Source: Solilutibacter pythonis (GTDB lineage Bacteria > Pseudomonadota > Gammaproteobacteria > Xanthomonadales > Xanthomonadaceae). Taken from it: a stretch of DNA of 56,360 bases. The notes under the pieces are model-generated. The model was not told the DNA's origin. It worked only from the letters and a program-made list of their open reading frames with translations, and did no database searches. The stretch covers positions 1 through 56,360 of the forward strand of contig NZ_RFLY01000019.1 in assembly GCF_003697345.1 (NCBI RefSeq), read 5' to 3'. Shown one piece after another: positions 44,901 to 53,142 of this stretch (position 1 is its first letter; each line of letters opens with the position of its first letter). A program made the translations under genes and the position numbers.

Positions 44901-45475
44901 TCGAGCAGGCCGAAGGCGCGCGCACCAGTACCCGTTACGGTGGCAGCGGCCTTGGGCTGGCCATCAGCCAGGAACTGGCAGCGATGATGGGTGGGCGGAT
45001 CGACGTGGACAGCGCGCCTGGGCAGGGCGCCCGTTTCCGGGTTGAACTGCCGCTGGTGGCGGCGCGGGACACGCGGGCGGCCAAAACCGCGGCCGTGGCG
45101 GGAGGCCGGTTGCGGCCGCTGTCGCTGCTGCTGGTGGAGGACGACGCCACCGTGGCCGATGTGGTCGGTGGCCTGTTGCGGGCGCAGGGCCATGCGGTGA
45201 GCCATGCGGCGCATGGCCTGGCCGCCCTGAGTCAGGCGGCGACCACGCGTTTCGATGTCGCCCTGCTCGATCTCGATCTGCCGGGCATGGATGGCTTCGA
45301 GTTGGCGCGGCAGTTGCGTGCGCAAGGCCACGTCATGCCGCTCTTGGCGGTCACGGCGCGCGCCGATGCCGAAGCCGAACCGCTGGCCGTCGAGGCGGGG
45401 TTCGACGGGTTCGTGCGCAAGCCGGTGACTTCGGAGATGCTGGCCGAGGCGTTGGAAAAAGTGCTGGCGGCGTAA
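41924..45475 (+). CDS. Hybrid sensor histidine kinase with Reg_prop propeller and Y_Y_Y input
   Basis: This 1183-residue protein has a signal peptide (MRKIIAGFIACLAWMAMAPA) and a periplasmic input of repeated Reg_prop blades, for example GFVWIGSLDGLARYDGNGF and GRLWIGSLDGLSMWDG. A Y_Y_Y-like domain sits at ~655-740 and a membrane helix at ~770-795. HisKA with FLATLGHEIRTPMTGVLG is near 830, HATPase at ~940-1045 (NLLGNAIKF, GSGLGLAI), and a receiver at 1066-1180 (LLLVEDD; phospho-acceptor in ALLDLDLPGMDGFE). Unlike Bacteroidetes hybrids it has no C-terminal AraC domain, so the output partner must be elsewhere. ATG 41924 has GGGGAGG upstream; in-frame starts from 41381 overlap cytochrome b561. 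Confidence 0.93.
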   Translation: MRKIIAGFIACLAWMAMAPAAAKVPESPHLRVLGSRDGVPSTQLNVIDVDRAGFVWIGSLDGLARYDGNGFRIWRHDPRDSRSLPGNIVQAVHVDARDRVWVATEFSGLSMLGPGRSGFTTVRRESHPMLGSNDIYSIASHGDTLWFGTANAGLYQLDAHGDDPEKWRLRQLPGLSTQPVLSLAKDAKGRLWIGSLDGLSMWDGQRMVAQPLPGETVPGIVYSLLAEGGRLWVGSAGGVFRREADGRWLRLPWADMFERPNAVVAMVRDHEGVMWLGSQRRLWRVRDDESIPLPVNLLKDSFMRPFMALRLQPDGGLWVGIPGVGLGYLRSDWRGIAELSHSTSGPGLAGESYRAVTPARDGGVWVAGTDGHVERVDGQGVAESLLDRIDKATYERELQKAKPSGFLEDARGQLWLGDGRGILLRIDRAGRIDHWHRRSPVAPVPQGGAIDMICAGPGDTLWLSVQGGGLQQRDIVSGRVLRNVPIGSDSGLGDGDNEALRLDREGRLWIAGGFGLGWLDEATGRVVTPPGLAGNRVFGFDFDGPDSLWLHRLDGLEQYRRIGGQWRRVARVLAGRDLPALEAAGLRVDDRRRVWLTSQRGLFLWDPARRRLRSYGIANGLSSQEFAKRALAFSPDGMLAAPTSVGSVVLVDTRYPDPPAHPVTLRIDGIDVRQAGRWVSRVDDGNLTFAPDDREIRLTGHLLAFDDPGAIRYRSRLDGFERDWVEQGALGERIFTGLGPGRYVLHMRASDADGNVADEQRLEFTVTPPWWRAPPAMLAYLLALLAAVLLGSRSWRQRLRRRNEWRLAEQQRELAEQASEAKTRFLATLGHEIRTPMTGVLGMAELLQSSPMDARQRGQVDAIHRAGRHLLRLVNDALDLARIEADKLELSEADFDFRQLIDDVTGLMRPMAERKGLGFRRVLDAATPRGLHGDRTRVEQILLNLLGNAIKFTERGEVRLSLSALSPQGVVIEISDTGPGLDDEQRQRLFRRFEQAEGARTSTRYGGSGLGLAISQELAAMMGGRIDVDSAPGQGARFRVELPLVAARDTRAAKTAAVAGGRLRPLSLLLVEDDATVADVVGGLLRAQGHAVSHAAHGLAALSQAATTRFDVALLDLDLPGMDGFELARQLRAQGHVMPLLAVTARADAEAEPLAVEAGFDGFVRKPVTSEMLAEALEKVLAA

Positions 45476-45518
45476 TCCCGCCCGACCTCGTGCCGGCCAG
45501 GCGGGGTGGAAACGGGCG

Positions 45519-46586
45519 TCAGCGCCGGCTGTAGGCGTGGACTTCGTCCACCAGCACGGCGACGTGTTCCGGGTCCATGTCCGGCGACATGCCGTGGCCC
45601 AGGTTGAAGACATGGCCATCGCGCGAGCCGCCGTTGCCGTTGGCGTAGCTGTCGAGCGTTTCGCGCACCTGGGCGCGGATCGCCGCCGGCGAGGCGTACA
45701 GGGTGGCGGGGTCGAGATTGCCCTGTAAGGCCACCTTGCCCTTGCTGCGCCAGCAGGCGTCTTCCAGCGAGACCGTCCAGTCCACGCCCAGCGCCTCGGC
45801 GCCGCTGGCGGCGAGCTGATCCAGGTACGGCCCATTGCCCTTGCCGAAGAGGATCAATGGCGCTCGTTCGTCGCCTTCGCCGCGTTCCAGTTCCCGGGCG
45901 ATGCGTTGCAGGTACTTCAACGAGAACTCGCCATACAGCGCCGGCGACAGCACGCCGCCCCAGGTGTCGAATACCTGCAACGCCTGCGCGCCGGCTGCGC
46001 GTTGCGCGGACAGGTAGGCGATGACCGCATCGGTGGTGATCGAGAGCAGCTTGTGCAGCAGTGCCGGCGCGCTGTAGGCCATCGCCTTGATGCGGCCGAA
46101 ATCCTTGCTGCCGCCGCCTTCCACCATGTAGCAGGCCAGTGTCCACGGGCTGCCGGAGAAGCCGATCAGCGGCACGCCGCCATCCAGCTCGCGGCGGATG
46201 GTGCGCACCGCGTCCATCACGTAGCCCAGCTCGGTTTCCATGTCCGGCACGGCCAGGTTGGCGATGGCCGCCTCGTCGCGCGCCGGGCGTTCGAACTTCG
46301 GGCCTTCGCCTTCGACGAAATACAGACCCAGCCCCATCGCGTCCGGCACGGTGAGGATGTCGGAAAACAGGATGGCCGCGTCCAGCGGAAAGCGGCGCAG
46401 CGGTTGCAGCGTCACCTCGCAGGCGATGTCCGGGTTTTTCGCCATCGCCAGGAAACTGCCGGCCGCCTTGCGGGTGGCGCGATATTCCGGCAGATAGCGT
46501 CCGGCCTGGCGCATCAGCCAGATCGGCGTGCAATCCACGGGTTCGCGGCGCAATGCGCGCAGGAAGCGGTCGTTCTTCGGGGTCAT
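45519..46586 (-). CDS. hemE: Uroporphyrinogen decarboxylase
   Basis: This 355-residue enzyme turns uroporphyrinogen III into coproporphyrinogen III in haem synthesis. It shows [47 protein letters not shown], a QVFDTWGG segment and [14 protein letters not shown] near the end. It is last in the minus-strand aroK-aroB-WGR-hemE cluster; the sensor kinase converges on it. Confidence 0.96.
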   Translation of the reverse strand: MTPKNDRFLRALRREPVDCTPIWLMRQAGRYLPEYRATRKAAGSFLAMAKNPDIACEVTLQPLRRFPLDAAILFSDILTVPDAMGLGLYFVEGEGPKFERPARDEAAIANLAVPDMETELGYVMDAVRTIRRELDGGVPLIGFSGSPWTLACYMVEGGGSKDFGRIKAMAYSAPALLHKLLSITTDAVIAYLSAQRAAGAQALQVFDTWGGVLSPALYGEFSLKYLQRIARELERGEGDERAPLILFGKGNGPYLDQLAASGAEALGVDWTVSLEDACWRSKGKVALQGNLDPATLYASPAAIRAQVRETLDSYANGNGGSRDGHVFNLGHGMSPDMDPEHVAVLVDEVHAYSRR

Positions 46587-46596
46587 GTCGGTTCCT

Positions 46597-46851
46597 TCAG
46601 CGAGGGGTGTCGATGCCGCGCGCGAACATCAGCTGGAAGCCTTTCCTCAGTTGCGCGTCGCGGGCTTTTTCCAGTGCGGCCAGCGCGCTCGGCTGGTCCA
46701 GGAACTGTTCGCGGCGCAGCGTGCTGCGGCTGCCTTGCTGGCCGCTTTCACGCAGCAATTCCCAGCCGCCGAGCAAATCGGGTTGCAGGGTGAGCTGGGC
46801 GAAGCGCGGCGCTTCGCGGCCATCGGGCCGTTGTTGCAGGAGCAGGCGCAT
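46597..46851 (-). CDS. Small WGR-domain protein
   Basis: This 84-residue protein consists of a single WGR-like domain: [20 protein letters not shown], then [19 protein letters not shown] and [18 protein letters not shown]. Here the family Trp-Gly-Arg appears as GGWELLRE. In larger proteins WGR binds nucleic acid ends, but alone it has unknown function. It lies 28 bp after aroB and 10 bp before hemE on the same strand. This position between aroB and hemE is a small-gene slot often missed in annotation. Confidence 0.8.
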   Translation of the reverse strand: MRLLLQQRPDGREAPRFAQLTLQPDLLGGWELLRESGQQGSRSTLRREQFLDQPSALAALEKARDAQLRKGFQLMFARGIDTPR

Positions 46852-46879
46852 GGGGGGATTGTACGGGTTGGCGAGGCCG

Positions 46880-47968
46880 CTACTTCAACACCGCCCGCAC
46901 CTCGGCTTCGTCCACGCCGCCCAGCGCGCGCGCGCGCCCCATACCCTCCAGCAACACGAAGCGCAGCCCGCTGGCATTGGCCTTCTTGTCCAGCCGCATC
47001 CGCGCAAGCAGCGCATCGGCGTGCAAGCCCGGCGGAATCGCCACCGGCAGGCCGAATTTTTCCAGCAATGCCCGCAGACGCGCGGCGTCCGTTTCGTCCG
47101 CCATGCCCAGGCGCGCGGACAGTCGCGCCGCCAATACCATTCCGATGGCCACCGCCTCGCCGTGCACCAGCTCGCCGAAGCCCTGCTCGGCCTCGATCGC
47201 GTGGCCGAAGGTGTGGCCGAAGTTGAGCAGCGCGCGCTCGCCTTGTTCGTAGGGGTCGCGCGCCACCACCGCCGCCTTGTAACGGCAACTGGCGGCGATG
47301 GCTTCGGCCAGGGCCTCGGCATCGAGCGCCAGCAGCGCGTCGGCGTTCGTTTCCAGCCAGGCGAGGAAGCCGGCATCGAAGATCGCGCCGTATTTCACCA
47401 CCTCGGCCAGTCCCGCGTGCAGTTCGCGTGGCGGCAGGGTGCGCAGCACGTCGGTATCGATGACGACCGCGCGCGGCGGGTGGAAAGCGCCGACCAGGTT
47501 CTTGCCCGCCGGGATGTCCACCGCGGTCTTGCCGCCGACCGACGAATCGACCATCGCCAGCAGCGAGGTCGGCAACTGCACGCAGTCGATGCCGCGCATC
47601 CAGCAGGCGGCCGCGAAGCCGGCCAGGTCGCCAACCACGCCGCCGCCGAGCGCGAACACGCAGGCGTCGCGGGTGGCGCCCAGCGCGGCCAGCGCGTCGA
47701 TCGCGCCGCCGAAGGTGTCCAGCGTCTTGTGCGCCTCGCCGGCGTCGATCACGTGGGTGGCGAGGCGGGCTTCGGGCCTGGCCGCGTGCAGGGTTGCCGC
47801 CACGGCTTCGGCGTAAAGCGGCGCGACGTGTCCATCGCTGACGATCAGAGCGTGACGGCCGCGCCAGCGCTCGCCGAGCAGTGCGCCATTGCCCAGCAGG
47901 CCGGGGCCGATGTCGATGCGGTAGGGCGATGGCCCGCCGACTTCGACTCGCTGCGCGCGCGCGTTCAT
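46880..47968 (-). CDS. aroB: 3-dehydroquinate synthase
   Basis: This 362-residue enzyme makes dehydroquinate from DAHP, the second step of the shikimate pathway. It starts with ATG at 47968 ([20 protein letters not shown]), overlapping the aroK stop by four bases. The NAD site reads [20 protein letters not shown]. Zinc ligands lie in [12 protein letters not shown] and [12 protein letters not shown] with HGEAVAIGM. It is translationally coupled with aroK. Confidence 0.96.
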   Translation of the reverse strand: MNARAQRVEVGGPSPYRIDIGPGLLGNGALLGERWRGRHALIVSDGHVAPLYAEAVAATLHAARPEARLATHVIDAGEAHKTLDTFGGAIDALAALGATRDACVFALGGGVVGDLAGFAAACWMRGIDCVQLPTSLLAMVDSSVGGKTAVDIPAGKNLVGAFHPPRAVVIDTDVLRTLPPRELHAGLAEVVKYGAIFDAGFLAWLETNADALLALDAEALAEAIAASCRYKAAVVARDPYEQGERALLNFGHTFGHAIEAEQGFGELVHGEAVAIGMVLAARLSARLGMADETDAARLRALLEKFGLPVAIPPGLHADALLARMRLDKKANASGLRFVLLEGMGRARALGGVDEAEVRAVLK

Positions 47969-48534
47969 GCCGCCTCTCCAAGCCATTGCCGACGGAGCAG
48001 CGGCAACAGCATGCGGCAGGCCGTTTCCGGCGTCTGGCCGTCGGTATCGAAGGTGAGGTCGGCGACTTCGGCATACAGCGACGCGCGCGCGCTGGCGAGA
48101 TCGCGCAGCACCTGCTCACGGTCGGGCCGTTGCAGCAGCGGGCGGGTGCGGTCGCGCGCCAATCGGCCGAGTTGTTCCTCCACGCTCACGCCCAGGTGCA
48201 CCACGAAGCCGTGCGCCGCCAGTTGCGCGCGGTTGGCTTCGGCCAGCACCGCGCCGCCGCCGGTGGCGATCAACTGGCCGTGGCCGGCCAGCAGTTCGGC
48301 GAGCATGGCGGATTCACGCTTGCGGAAGCCGGCCTCGCCCTCGCAAGTGAAGATGTCGGACACGCTGGCGCCGGTGCGCGTTTCCAGCATCCGGTCGGTA
48401 TCGATGAAGGCGAGGCCCAGCATCTCGGCCAACCGCCTGCCGATGGAAGTTTTGCCCGCCCCCATCGGCCCGACCAGCACCAGATTGGCGTGGCTTCGGG
48501 ACGGGGCGGAGGTGGCGTGCATCGCGTGGCTCAT
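47965..48534 (-). CDS. aroK: Shikimate kinase
   Basis: This 189-residue kinase phosphorylates shikimate with ATP. It begins [20 protein letters not shown]; a second Met at residue 5 is also possible. It has the P-loop [15 protein letters not shown], the shikimate-binding [14 protein letters not shown] and [13 protein letters not shown], and GGGAVL. It diverges from pdxH with only a 17-bp gap, so the two promoters must overlap the coding ends. Confidence 0.95.
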   Translation of the reverse strand: MSHAMHATSAPSRSHANLVLVGPMGAGKTSIGRRLAEMLGLAFIDTDRMLETRTGASVSDIFTCEGEAGFRKRESAMLAELLAGHGQLIATGGGAVLAEANRAQLAAHGFVVHLGVSVEEQLGRLARDRTRPLLQRPDREQVLRDLASARASLYAEVADLTFDTDGQTPETACRMLLPLLRRQWLGEAA

Positions 48535-48551
48535 CGCGAGACAATACCGCA

Positions 48552-49154
48552 ATGGACACGCCTCTTTTGTTGACCGAAGCCCTCGACACCTTCGCCAGGT
48601 TGTTCGAGCAAGCCAAGCCGCTGGAAGCCGACGCCACCGGCATGACGCTCGCCACCGTCGACCGCGCGGGGCGGCCGGCGGCGCGCATCGTCCTGCTGAA
48701 ATCGTTCGATGCCCGCGGCTTCGTCTTCTACAGCCACACCGATGGCCGCAAGGGCGAGGAAATCGCCGCGCAACCGCGGGCGGCGCTGCTGTTCTGGTGG
48801 CCGCACGTCGGCGAAGCCGGGGTGCAGGTGCGGATCGAGGGGGATTGCGAAGCGGTTTGCGACGAAGAGGCCGATGCCTATTTCGCCAGCCGCCCGCGCA
48901 TGAGCCAGATCGGCGCCTGGGCCTCGGAGCAGTCGCGCACGCTGGATGCGCGCGAGTGCTTCGAGCACCGTATCGAGAACTTCGAGCGCGAGTTCGAAGG
49001 CCGGCCGGTGCCGCGCCCGAACGACTGGTCGGGTATCCGGGTGGTGCCGCGCGCCATCGAGTTCTGGCATGGCGCCAAGTTCCGTCTGCACGAGCGCTGG
49101 CTGTACGAACGTGGCGACGATCGCGGCTGGTCGAAGCGGATGCTGTATCCGTGA
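48552..49154 (+). CDS. pdxH: Pyridoxamine 5'-phosphate oxidase
   Basis: This 200-residue FMN enzyme oxidises PNP/PMP to pyridoxal phosphate. It shows [20 protein letters not shown], the FMN/substrate [19 protein letters not shown], and the C-terminal signature [17 protein letters not shown]. It ends MLYP. Because metB and sdaA-like enzymes need PLP or related chemistry, its presence here is housekeeping. Confidence 0.95.
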   Translation: MDTPLLLTEALDTFARLFEQAKPLEADATGMTLATVDRAGRPAARIVLLKSFDARGFVFYSHTDGRKGEEIAAQPRAALLFWWPHVGEAGVQVRIEGDCEAVCDEEADAYFASRPRMSQIGAWASEQSRTLDARECFEHRIENFEREFEGRPVPRPNDWSGIRVVPRAIEFWHGAKFRLHERWLYERGDDRGWSKRMLYP

Positions 49155-49182
49155 ACATGCCGCCCGGGCGCGCGCCGCGTCG

Positions 49183-50016
49183 ATGCACGCGGCGGCGGCC
49201 TGGGCCGGGCGAGGTGCCGTGACAGGCCCGCGTCGCATCGTCTGCCTGACCGAGGAGCCGACCGAAACGCTTTACGCGCTCGGCGAGGCGGCGCGCATCG
49301 TCGGCATCTCCGGCTTTACCGTGCGGCCGCCGAGGGCGCGCCGGGAGAAACCGAAGGTCAGCGCGTTCACTTCGGCGAAGATCGACGAAATCCTGCGGCT
49401 GAAGCCGGATTTCGTCATCGGCTTCTCCGACATGCAGGCCGATATCGCGGCCGAACTGGTACGCCGGGGCGTGGAGGTGTGGATCGCCAACCATCGCAGC
49501 GTGGCGGGCATTCTCGATTACATCCGCCGGCTCGGCGCACTGGTGGGCGTGGCGGAGAAAGCGCACGCATACGCCGATGGATTGCAACGCGGCCTTGCCG
49601 CCATCGCCGCCGAAGCCGCGCGTTTGCCCCGGCGGCCCAAGGTGTATTTCGAGGAATGGGACGCGCCGCCGATCACTGGCATCGGCTGGGTGTCCGAGTT
49701 GATCGCCATTGCCGGTGGCGACGACATCTTTCCCGAGCACGCCGCCGAGCCGCTGGCCCGGCAGCGCATTCTGGCCGATGCCGGTGAGGTGGTACGGCGC
49801 GCGCCGGAGATCGTCATCGGCAGTTGGTGCGGCAAGAAATTCCGCCCGGAGAAAGTGGCGGCGCGTCCGGGCTGGAGCGCCATTCCCGCCGTGCGCGATG
49901 GCGAATCGCACGAGGTGAAGTCGCCGTTGATCCTGCAACCCGGCCCGGCGGCGTTGACCGACGGCGTGGGTGAACTGGCGCGGATCGTGCGGGCGTGGGC
50001 GGTGCGGCGGCGCTGA
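49183..50016 (+). CDS. BtuF-like periplasmic-binding-fold protein without clear signal peptide
   Basis: This 277-residue protein has the helical-backbone binding-protein fold (Peripla_BP_2): RRIVCLTEEPTETLYALGEA, IDEILRLKPDFVIGFSDMQA, VWIANHRSVAGIL, and YFEEWDAPPITGIGWVSELI. Relatives bind cobalamin or ferric siderophore. Here the N-terminus (MHAAAAWAGRGAV) is not a convincing export signal; a GTG at 49219 is an equally good start. It follows pdxH on the same strand by 28 bp. No permease or ATPase gene is adjacent, so its role in uptake is uncertain. Confidence 0.8.
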   Translation: MHAAAAWAGRGAVTGPRRIVCLTEEPTETLYALGEAARIVGISGFTVRPPRARREKPKVSAFTSAKIDEILRLKPDFVIGFSDMQADIAAELVRRGVEVWIANHRSVAGILDYIRRLGALVGVAEKAHAYADGLQRGLAAIAAEAARLPRRPKVYFEEWDAPPITGIGWVSELIAIAGGDDIFPEHAAEPLARQRILADAGEVVRRAPEIVIGSWCGKKFRPEKVAARPGWSAIPAVRDGESHEVKSPLILQPGPAALTDGVGELARIVRAWAVRRR

Positions 50017-50026
50017 CGCGGGTGGT

Positions 50027-50545
50027 TCAGGCGGTGGCCGCGAACGCGGGCGCGAAGGCGACTTCGCCCTCGGGCGTGGCGGTATCGAAAGGCAGGGACT
50101 GGAAGTATTCGGCCGGCATACCGGGCAGATGCAGCGCCGGCCCGGCGTGGAAACCGAAGCGGCCGTAATAGCCCGGCTCGCCCAGTACGACGCAGCCGGC
50201 GCCGCCTTCCGCGCGCAGCCGCGCCAGGGCTTCCGTGACCAGGCGCTGGCCGATGCCGCGTCGCTGCCAATCCGGCCGGACCGACAACGGGCCAAGGCCG
50301 TGCCAGCCGAGGTCGTGGCCATCGATGGTGACAGGCGATGCGGCGAGGTGGCCGATGATTTCGCCGCCGAATTCGGCCACCAGCGAAAGGCTCAGCCGAC
50401 CATCGCGGCGCAATGCGTCGACGATATGTTGCTCGCTGCCGCCGCGATGCGCGGCCTCGCGGAAAGCGGCTTGGACGACGAGATGGATGGCGTCGGCATC
50501 GCCGGTGTCTTCCGCGCGCAGGACGAGGCCCGCAATCGTGTTCAC
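50027..50545 (-). CDS. GNAT-family N-acetyltransferase
   Basis: This 172-residue GNAT protein shows GGEIIGHLAASPVTI, a LGPLSVRPDWQRRGIGQRLV acetyl-CoA pyrophosphate loop (QRRGIG), VVLGEPGYYGRFGF and MPAEYFQSLPF. This is the YhbS-like subgroup. The substrate is unknown. It starts inside the stop of the upstream lipoprotein (ATGA, 50542-50545). Confidence 0.9.
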   Translation of the reverse strand: MNTIAGLVLRAEDTGDADAIHLVVQAAFREAAHRGGSEQHIVDALRRDGRLSLSLVAEFGGEIIGHLAASPVTIDGHDLGWHGLGPLSVRPDWQRRGIGQRLVTEALARLRAEGGAGCVVLGEPGYYGRFGFHAGPALHLPGMPAEYFQSLPFDTATPEGEVAFAPAFAATA

Positions 50546-51021
50546 GGCTTCGGCAATTCGCGGTTGAAGCGCATTTCGGCGCGGGTGCCGCCTTGGCGCG
50601 CATCGATTTCGACCCGCAGCGTCATGGGCGCCCTGGCCTCGATCTCGCCGATGAAATCGCCGAAACCCTCGGCATCAATCCGGCGCAAGGCGACCGGCTG
50701 GAGGGCGTCGATCAGACCGCCGGCGCGGGCCTTCACTTCCATGCCGTCGAGCGTGACGGCATCGCCGTTGGCCGTGCGCGGCGAAACCATCAGCAGCCAG
50801 GTATCGCCATCGCGGCGGAGGCCGTAGTGCTTGGCCATCGCTTCGCTCAGATCGCTGCTGCGGGTCAGGCGCGCTTCCAGCACCGTGTTGCCCAGCGTGG
50901 CGCGGGCGGCCTGGCTTGGGGCGTTCTCGCCCACCGGGGCGGCGGGCTGTGGCGCGGGCGCGCGATTGCAGGCGCCCAGGACGATGGCGAGCGGCAGGGC
51001 GAAACGGATACAGGCGTTCAT
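50542..51021 (-). CDS. DUF4426-family lipoprotein
   Basis: This 159-residue protein starts MNACIRFALPLAIVLGACNR with lipobox LGAC, so it is a probable lipoprotein. A beta-rich body follows, with TLGNTVLEARLTRSSDLSEA, MAKHYGLRRDGDTWLLMVS and AEMRFNRELP, matching DUF4426. It lies between proC and the GNAT gene and overlaps the GNAT start. In Xanthomonadales and pseudomonads DUF4426 genes often sit beside proC; function unknown. Confidence 0.8.
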   Translation of the reverse strand: MNACIRFALPLAIVLGACNRAPAPQPAAPVGENAPSQAARATLGNTVLEARLTRSSDLSEAMAKHYGLRRDGDTWLLMVSPRTANGDAVTLDGMEVKARAGGLIDALQPVALRRIDAEGFGDFIGEIEARAPMTLRVEIDARQGGTRAEMRFNRELPKP

Positions 51022-51029
51022 CGGTGTTC

Positions 51030-51869
51030 TCAATCGTGGGCGGCGGCGAGCTCGGCACCGCGCGCGCGCGCGGCGTGGATGGCGCGCGCGACGATGGCGC
51101 GGAAGCCGTCGTGCTCGAAACTTTCGAGCGCGGCCTGGGTGGTGCCGTTGGGCGAAGTCACGCGGCGGCGCAGCTCGGCGGCCGGGGTGTCGTCATGGGT
51201 CAGCATGCGCGCCGCGCCCAGCAGGGTCTGAATGGTGAGCGCGCGGGCGGCCTCGGCCGATAGCCCCTCGGCCTCGCCGGCGGCCTGCATCGCCTCGGCC
51301 AGCAGGAACACGTAGGCCGGGCCGCTGCCGGATACCGCAGTCACCGCGTCCATCAGCGCTTCGTTCTCGACCCAGACGGTCGCGCCGGCGCTGGCGAGCA
51401 GTGTTTCGGCGCTGGCGCGCTGGCCGGCATCGACCTCGGCGTTGGCATGCAGGCCGGTGACGCCGGCGCCGAGCAGGGCGGGGGTGTTGGGCATGCAGCG
51501 CACCACCGCGATGCCGCCGCCCAGCCAGCGGGCGATCTGCGTGCCGGTGATGCCGGCGGCGATCGAGACGACCAACGGCCGTTCCGCTTGCGCGGTGGCG
51601 GCCAGCGCTTCGCAGACCGTTCTCATCACCTGCGGCTTGACCGCCAGCACCCAGACGCCGGCGCCCGGCGCGGCTTGGCCGGCCTCGGCGAATACGCGTG
51701 CGCCGAAATCGCGTTGCAGGGCGTCGCGCAGTTCCGCCACCGGCTCGGCGACGCGGATCGATGCGGCATCGCCGCCGCCGCCCACCAGGCCGCCAATCAG
51801 GCTGCGGGCCATGTTGCCGCCGCCGATGAAAGCGACGGGAGGAAGAGACGCGGTACGCATGTCGTTCAT
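51030..51869 (-). CDS. proC: Pyrroline-5-carboxylate reductase
   Basis: This 279-residue enzyme makes proline from pyrroline-5-carboxylate with NAD(P)H. It has the Rossmann loop VAFIGGGNMARSLIGGL, VVSIAAGIT, VVRCMPNTPALLGAGVT, AVSGSGPAYVFLLAEAM, and RVTSPNGTTQAAL. Several ATGs are possible (51884, 51869, 51860). I chose 51869 by family length; none has a strong ribosome site. It diverges from pilT. The DUF4426 gene starts 8 bp after its stop. Confidence 0.93.
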   Translation of the reverse strand: MNDMRTASLPPVAFIGGGNMARSLIGGLVGGGGDAASIRVAEPVAELRDALQRDFGARVFAEAGQAAPGAGVWVLAVKPQVMRTVCEALAATAQAERPLVVSIAAGITGTQIARWLGGGIAVVRCMPNTPALLGAGVTGLHANAEVDAGQRASAETLLASAGATVWVENEALMDAVTAVSGSGPAYVFLLAEAMQAAGEAEGLSAEAARALTIQTLLGAARMLTHDDTPAAELRRRVTSPNGTTQAALESFEHDGFRAIVARAIHAARARGAELAAAHD

Positions 51870-52056
51870 GATCTTGGGGGCCATGGGGAAGCGGGGCAGG
51901 ATACCGGCTTGGCGGATTCCGTCGTCGCGATGCGGGCGGCGGCGTCCGGCCGCCGCCGCCGCCCGCGAGCACGGAGTGCCAAACCGGCGAGTTCTGGTTA
52001 TTCTGCTCCCATTATTTGGCCGGAGCAGGGGCCGGCCGCTCACCGGGGATAAAACT

Positions 52057-53094
52057 ATGGATATCGCAGAACTGCTGGCCTTTTCGGTCAAGAACAAAGC
52101 CTCCGACCTGCATCTTTCCGCGGGTCTGCCGCCGATGATCCGCGTCGATGGCGACGTGCGCCGGATCAACATTCCGCCGCTCGACCACAAGACCGTGCAC
52201 GCGCTCGTCTACGACATCATGTCGGACAAGCAGCGCCGGGATTTCGAGGAATTCCTCGAAACCGACTTCTCCTTCGAGATTCCCGGGCTGGCGCGCTTCC
52301 GCGTCAACGCCTTCAACCAGAACCGCGGCGCCGGCGCGGTGTTCCGCACCATTCCAAGTGAGGTGCTGACGCTCGACCAGCTAGGCTGCCCGCCGCTGTT
52401 CCGCGAGCTGGTCGACCAGCCGCAGGGGCTGATTCTGGTCACGGGGCCGACCGGCTCGGGCAAATCGACCACGCTGGCGGCGATGCTCGACCACATCAAC
52501 AAGAACGAGTACGGCCACATTCTCTCGGTGGAAGACCCGATCGAATTCGTCCACCAGTCGCAGAAATGCCTGATCAACCAGCGCGAGGTGCACCGCGACA
52601 CCCACGGCTTCAACGAAGCGCTGCGTTCGGCACTGCGCGAAGACCCGGACTACATCCTGGTCGGCGAATTGCGCGACCTGGAAACCATCCGCCTGGCGCT
52701 GACCGCCGCCGAGACCGGCCACCTGGTGTTCGGCACCCTGCATACCTCGTCGGCGGCGAAGACCATCGACCGCATCATCGACGTGTTCCCCGCCGGCGAG
52801 AAGCCGATGGTGCGCTCGATGCTGTCGGAAAGCCTGCGCGCGGTGATTTCGCAGGCGCTGCTGAAGAAGGCGGGCGGCGGCCGTACCGCCGCCTGGGAGA
52901 TCATGGTCGGCATCCCGGCCATCCGCAACCTGATCCGCGAGGACAAGGTGGCGCAGATGTATTCGGCGATCCAGACCGGCCAGCAGCACGGCATGATGAC
53001 GTTGGACCAGCATCTCCAGGATCTCGTCGCGCGCAGCATGGTGACGCGCCAGCAAGCGCGCGAATACGCCAAGGACAAGCGCCTTTTCGATTGA
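52057..53094 (+). CDS. pilT: Type IV pilus retraction ATPase PilT
   Basis: This 345-residue hexameric ATPase powers pilus retraction and twitching. It starts MDIAELLAFSVKNKASDLHL. It shows Walker A GPTGSGKSTTLAAMLD, an Asp box DPIEFVH, Walker B LVGELRDLETIRLALTAAET, the His box FGTLHTSSAAKTIDRIID, and the C-terminal AIRNLIREDK. The 48-bp gap to pilU has no terminator, so the two are co-transcribed. Confidence 0.96.
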   Translation: MDIAELLAFSVKNKASDLHLSAGLPPMIRVDGDVRRINIPPLDHKTVHALVYDIMSDKQRRDFEEFLETDFSFEIPGLARFRVNAFNQNRGAGAVFRTIPSEVLTLDQLGCPPLFRELVDQPQGLILVTGPTGSGKSTTLAAMLDHINKNEYGHILSVEDPIEFVHQSQKCLINQREVHRDTHGFNEALRSALREDPDYILVGELRDLETIRLALTAAETGHLVFGTLHTSSAAKTIDRIIDVFPAGEKPMVRSMLSESLRAVISQALLKKAGGGRTAAWEIMVGIPAIRNLIREDKVAQMYSAIQTGQQHGMMTLDQHLQDLVARSMVTRQQAREYAKDKRLFD

Positions 53095-53142
53095 CGCACG
53101 GCGGCGGCCAGGCCGTCGCTCCAGCCCCCGCGGAGAATCAGC

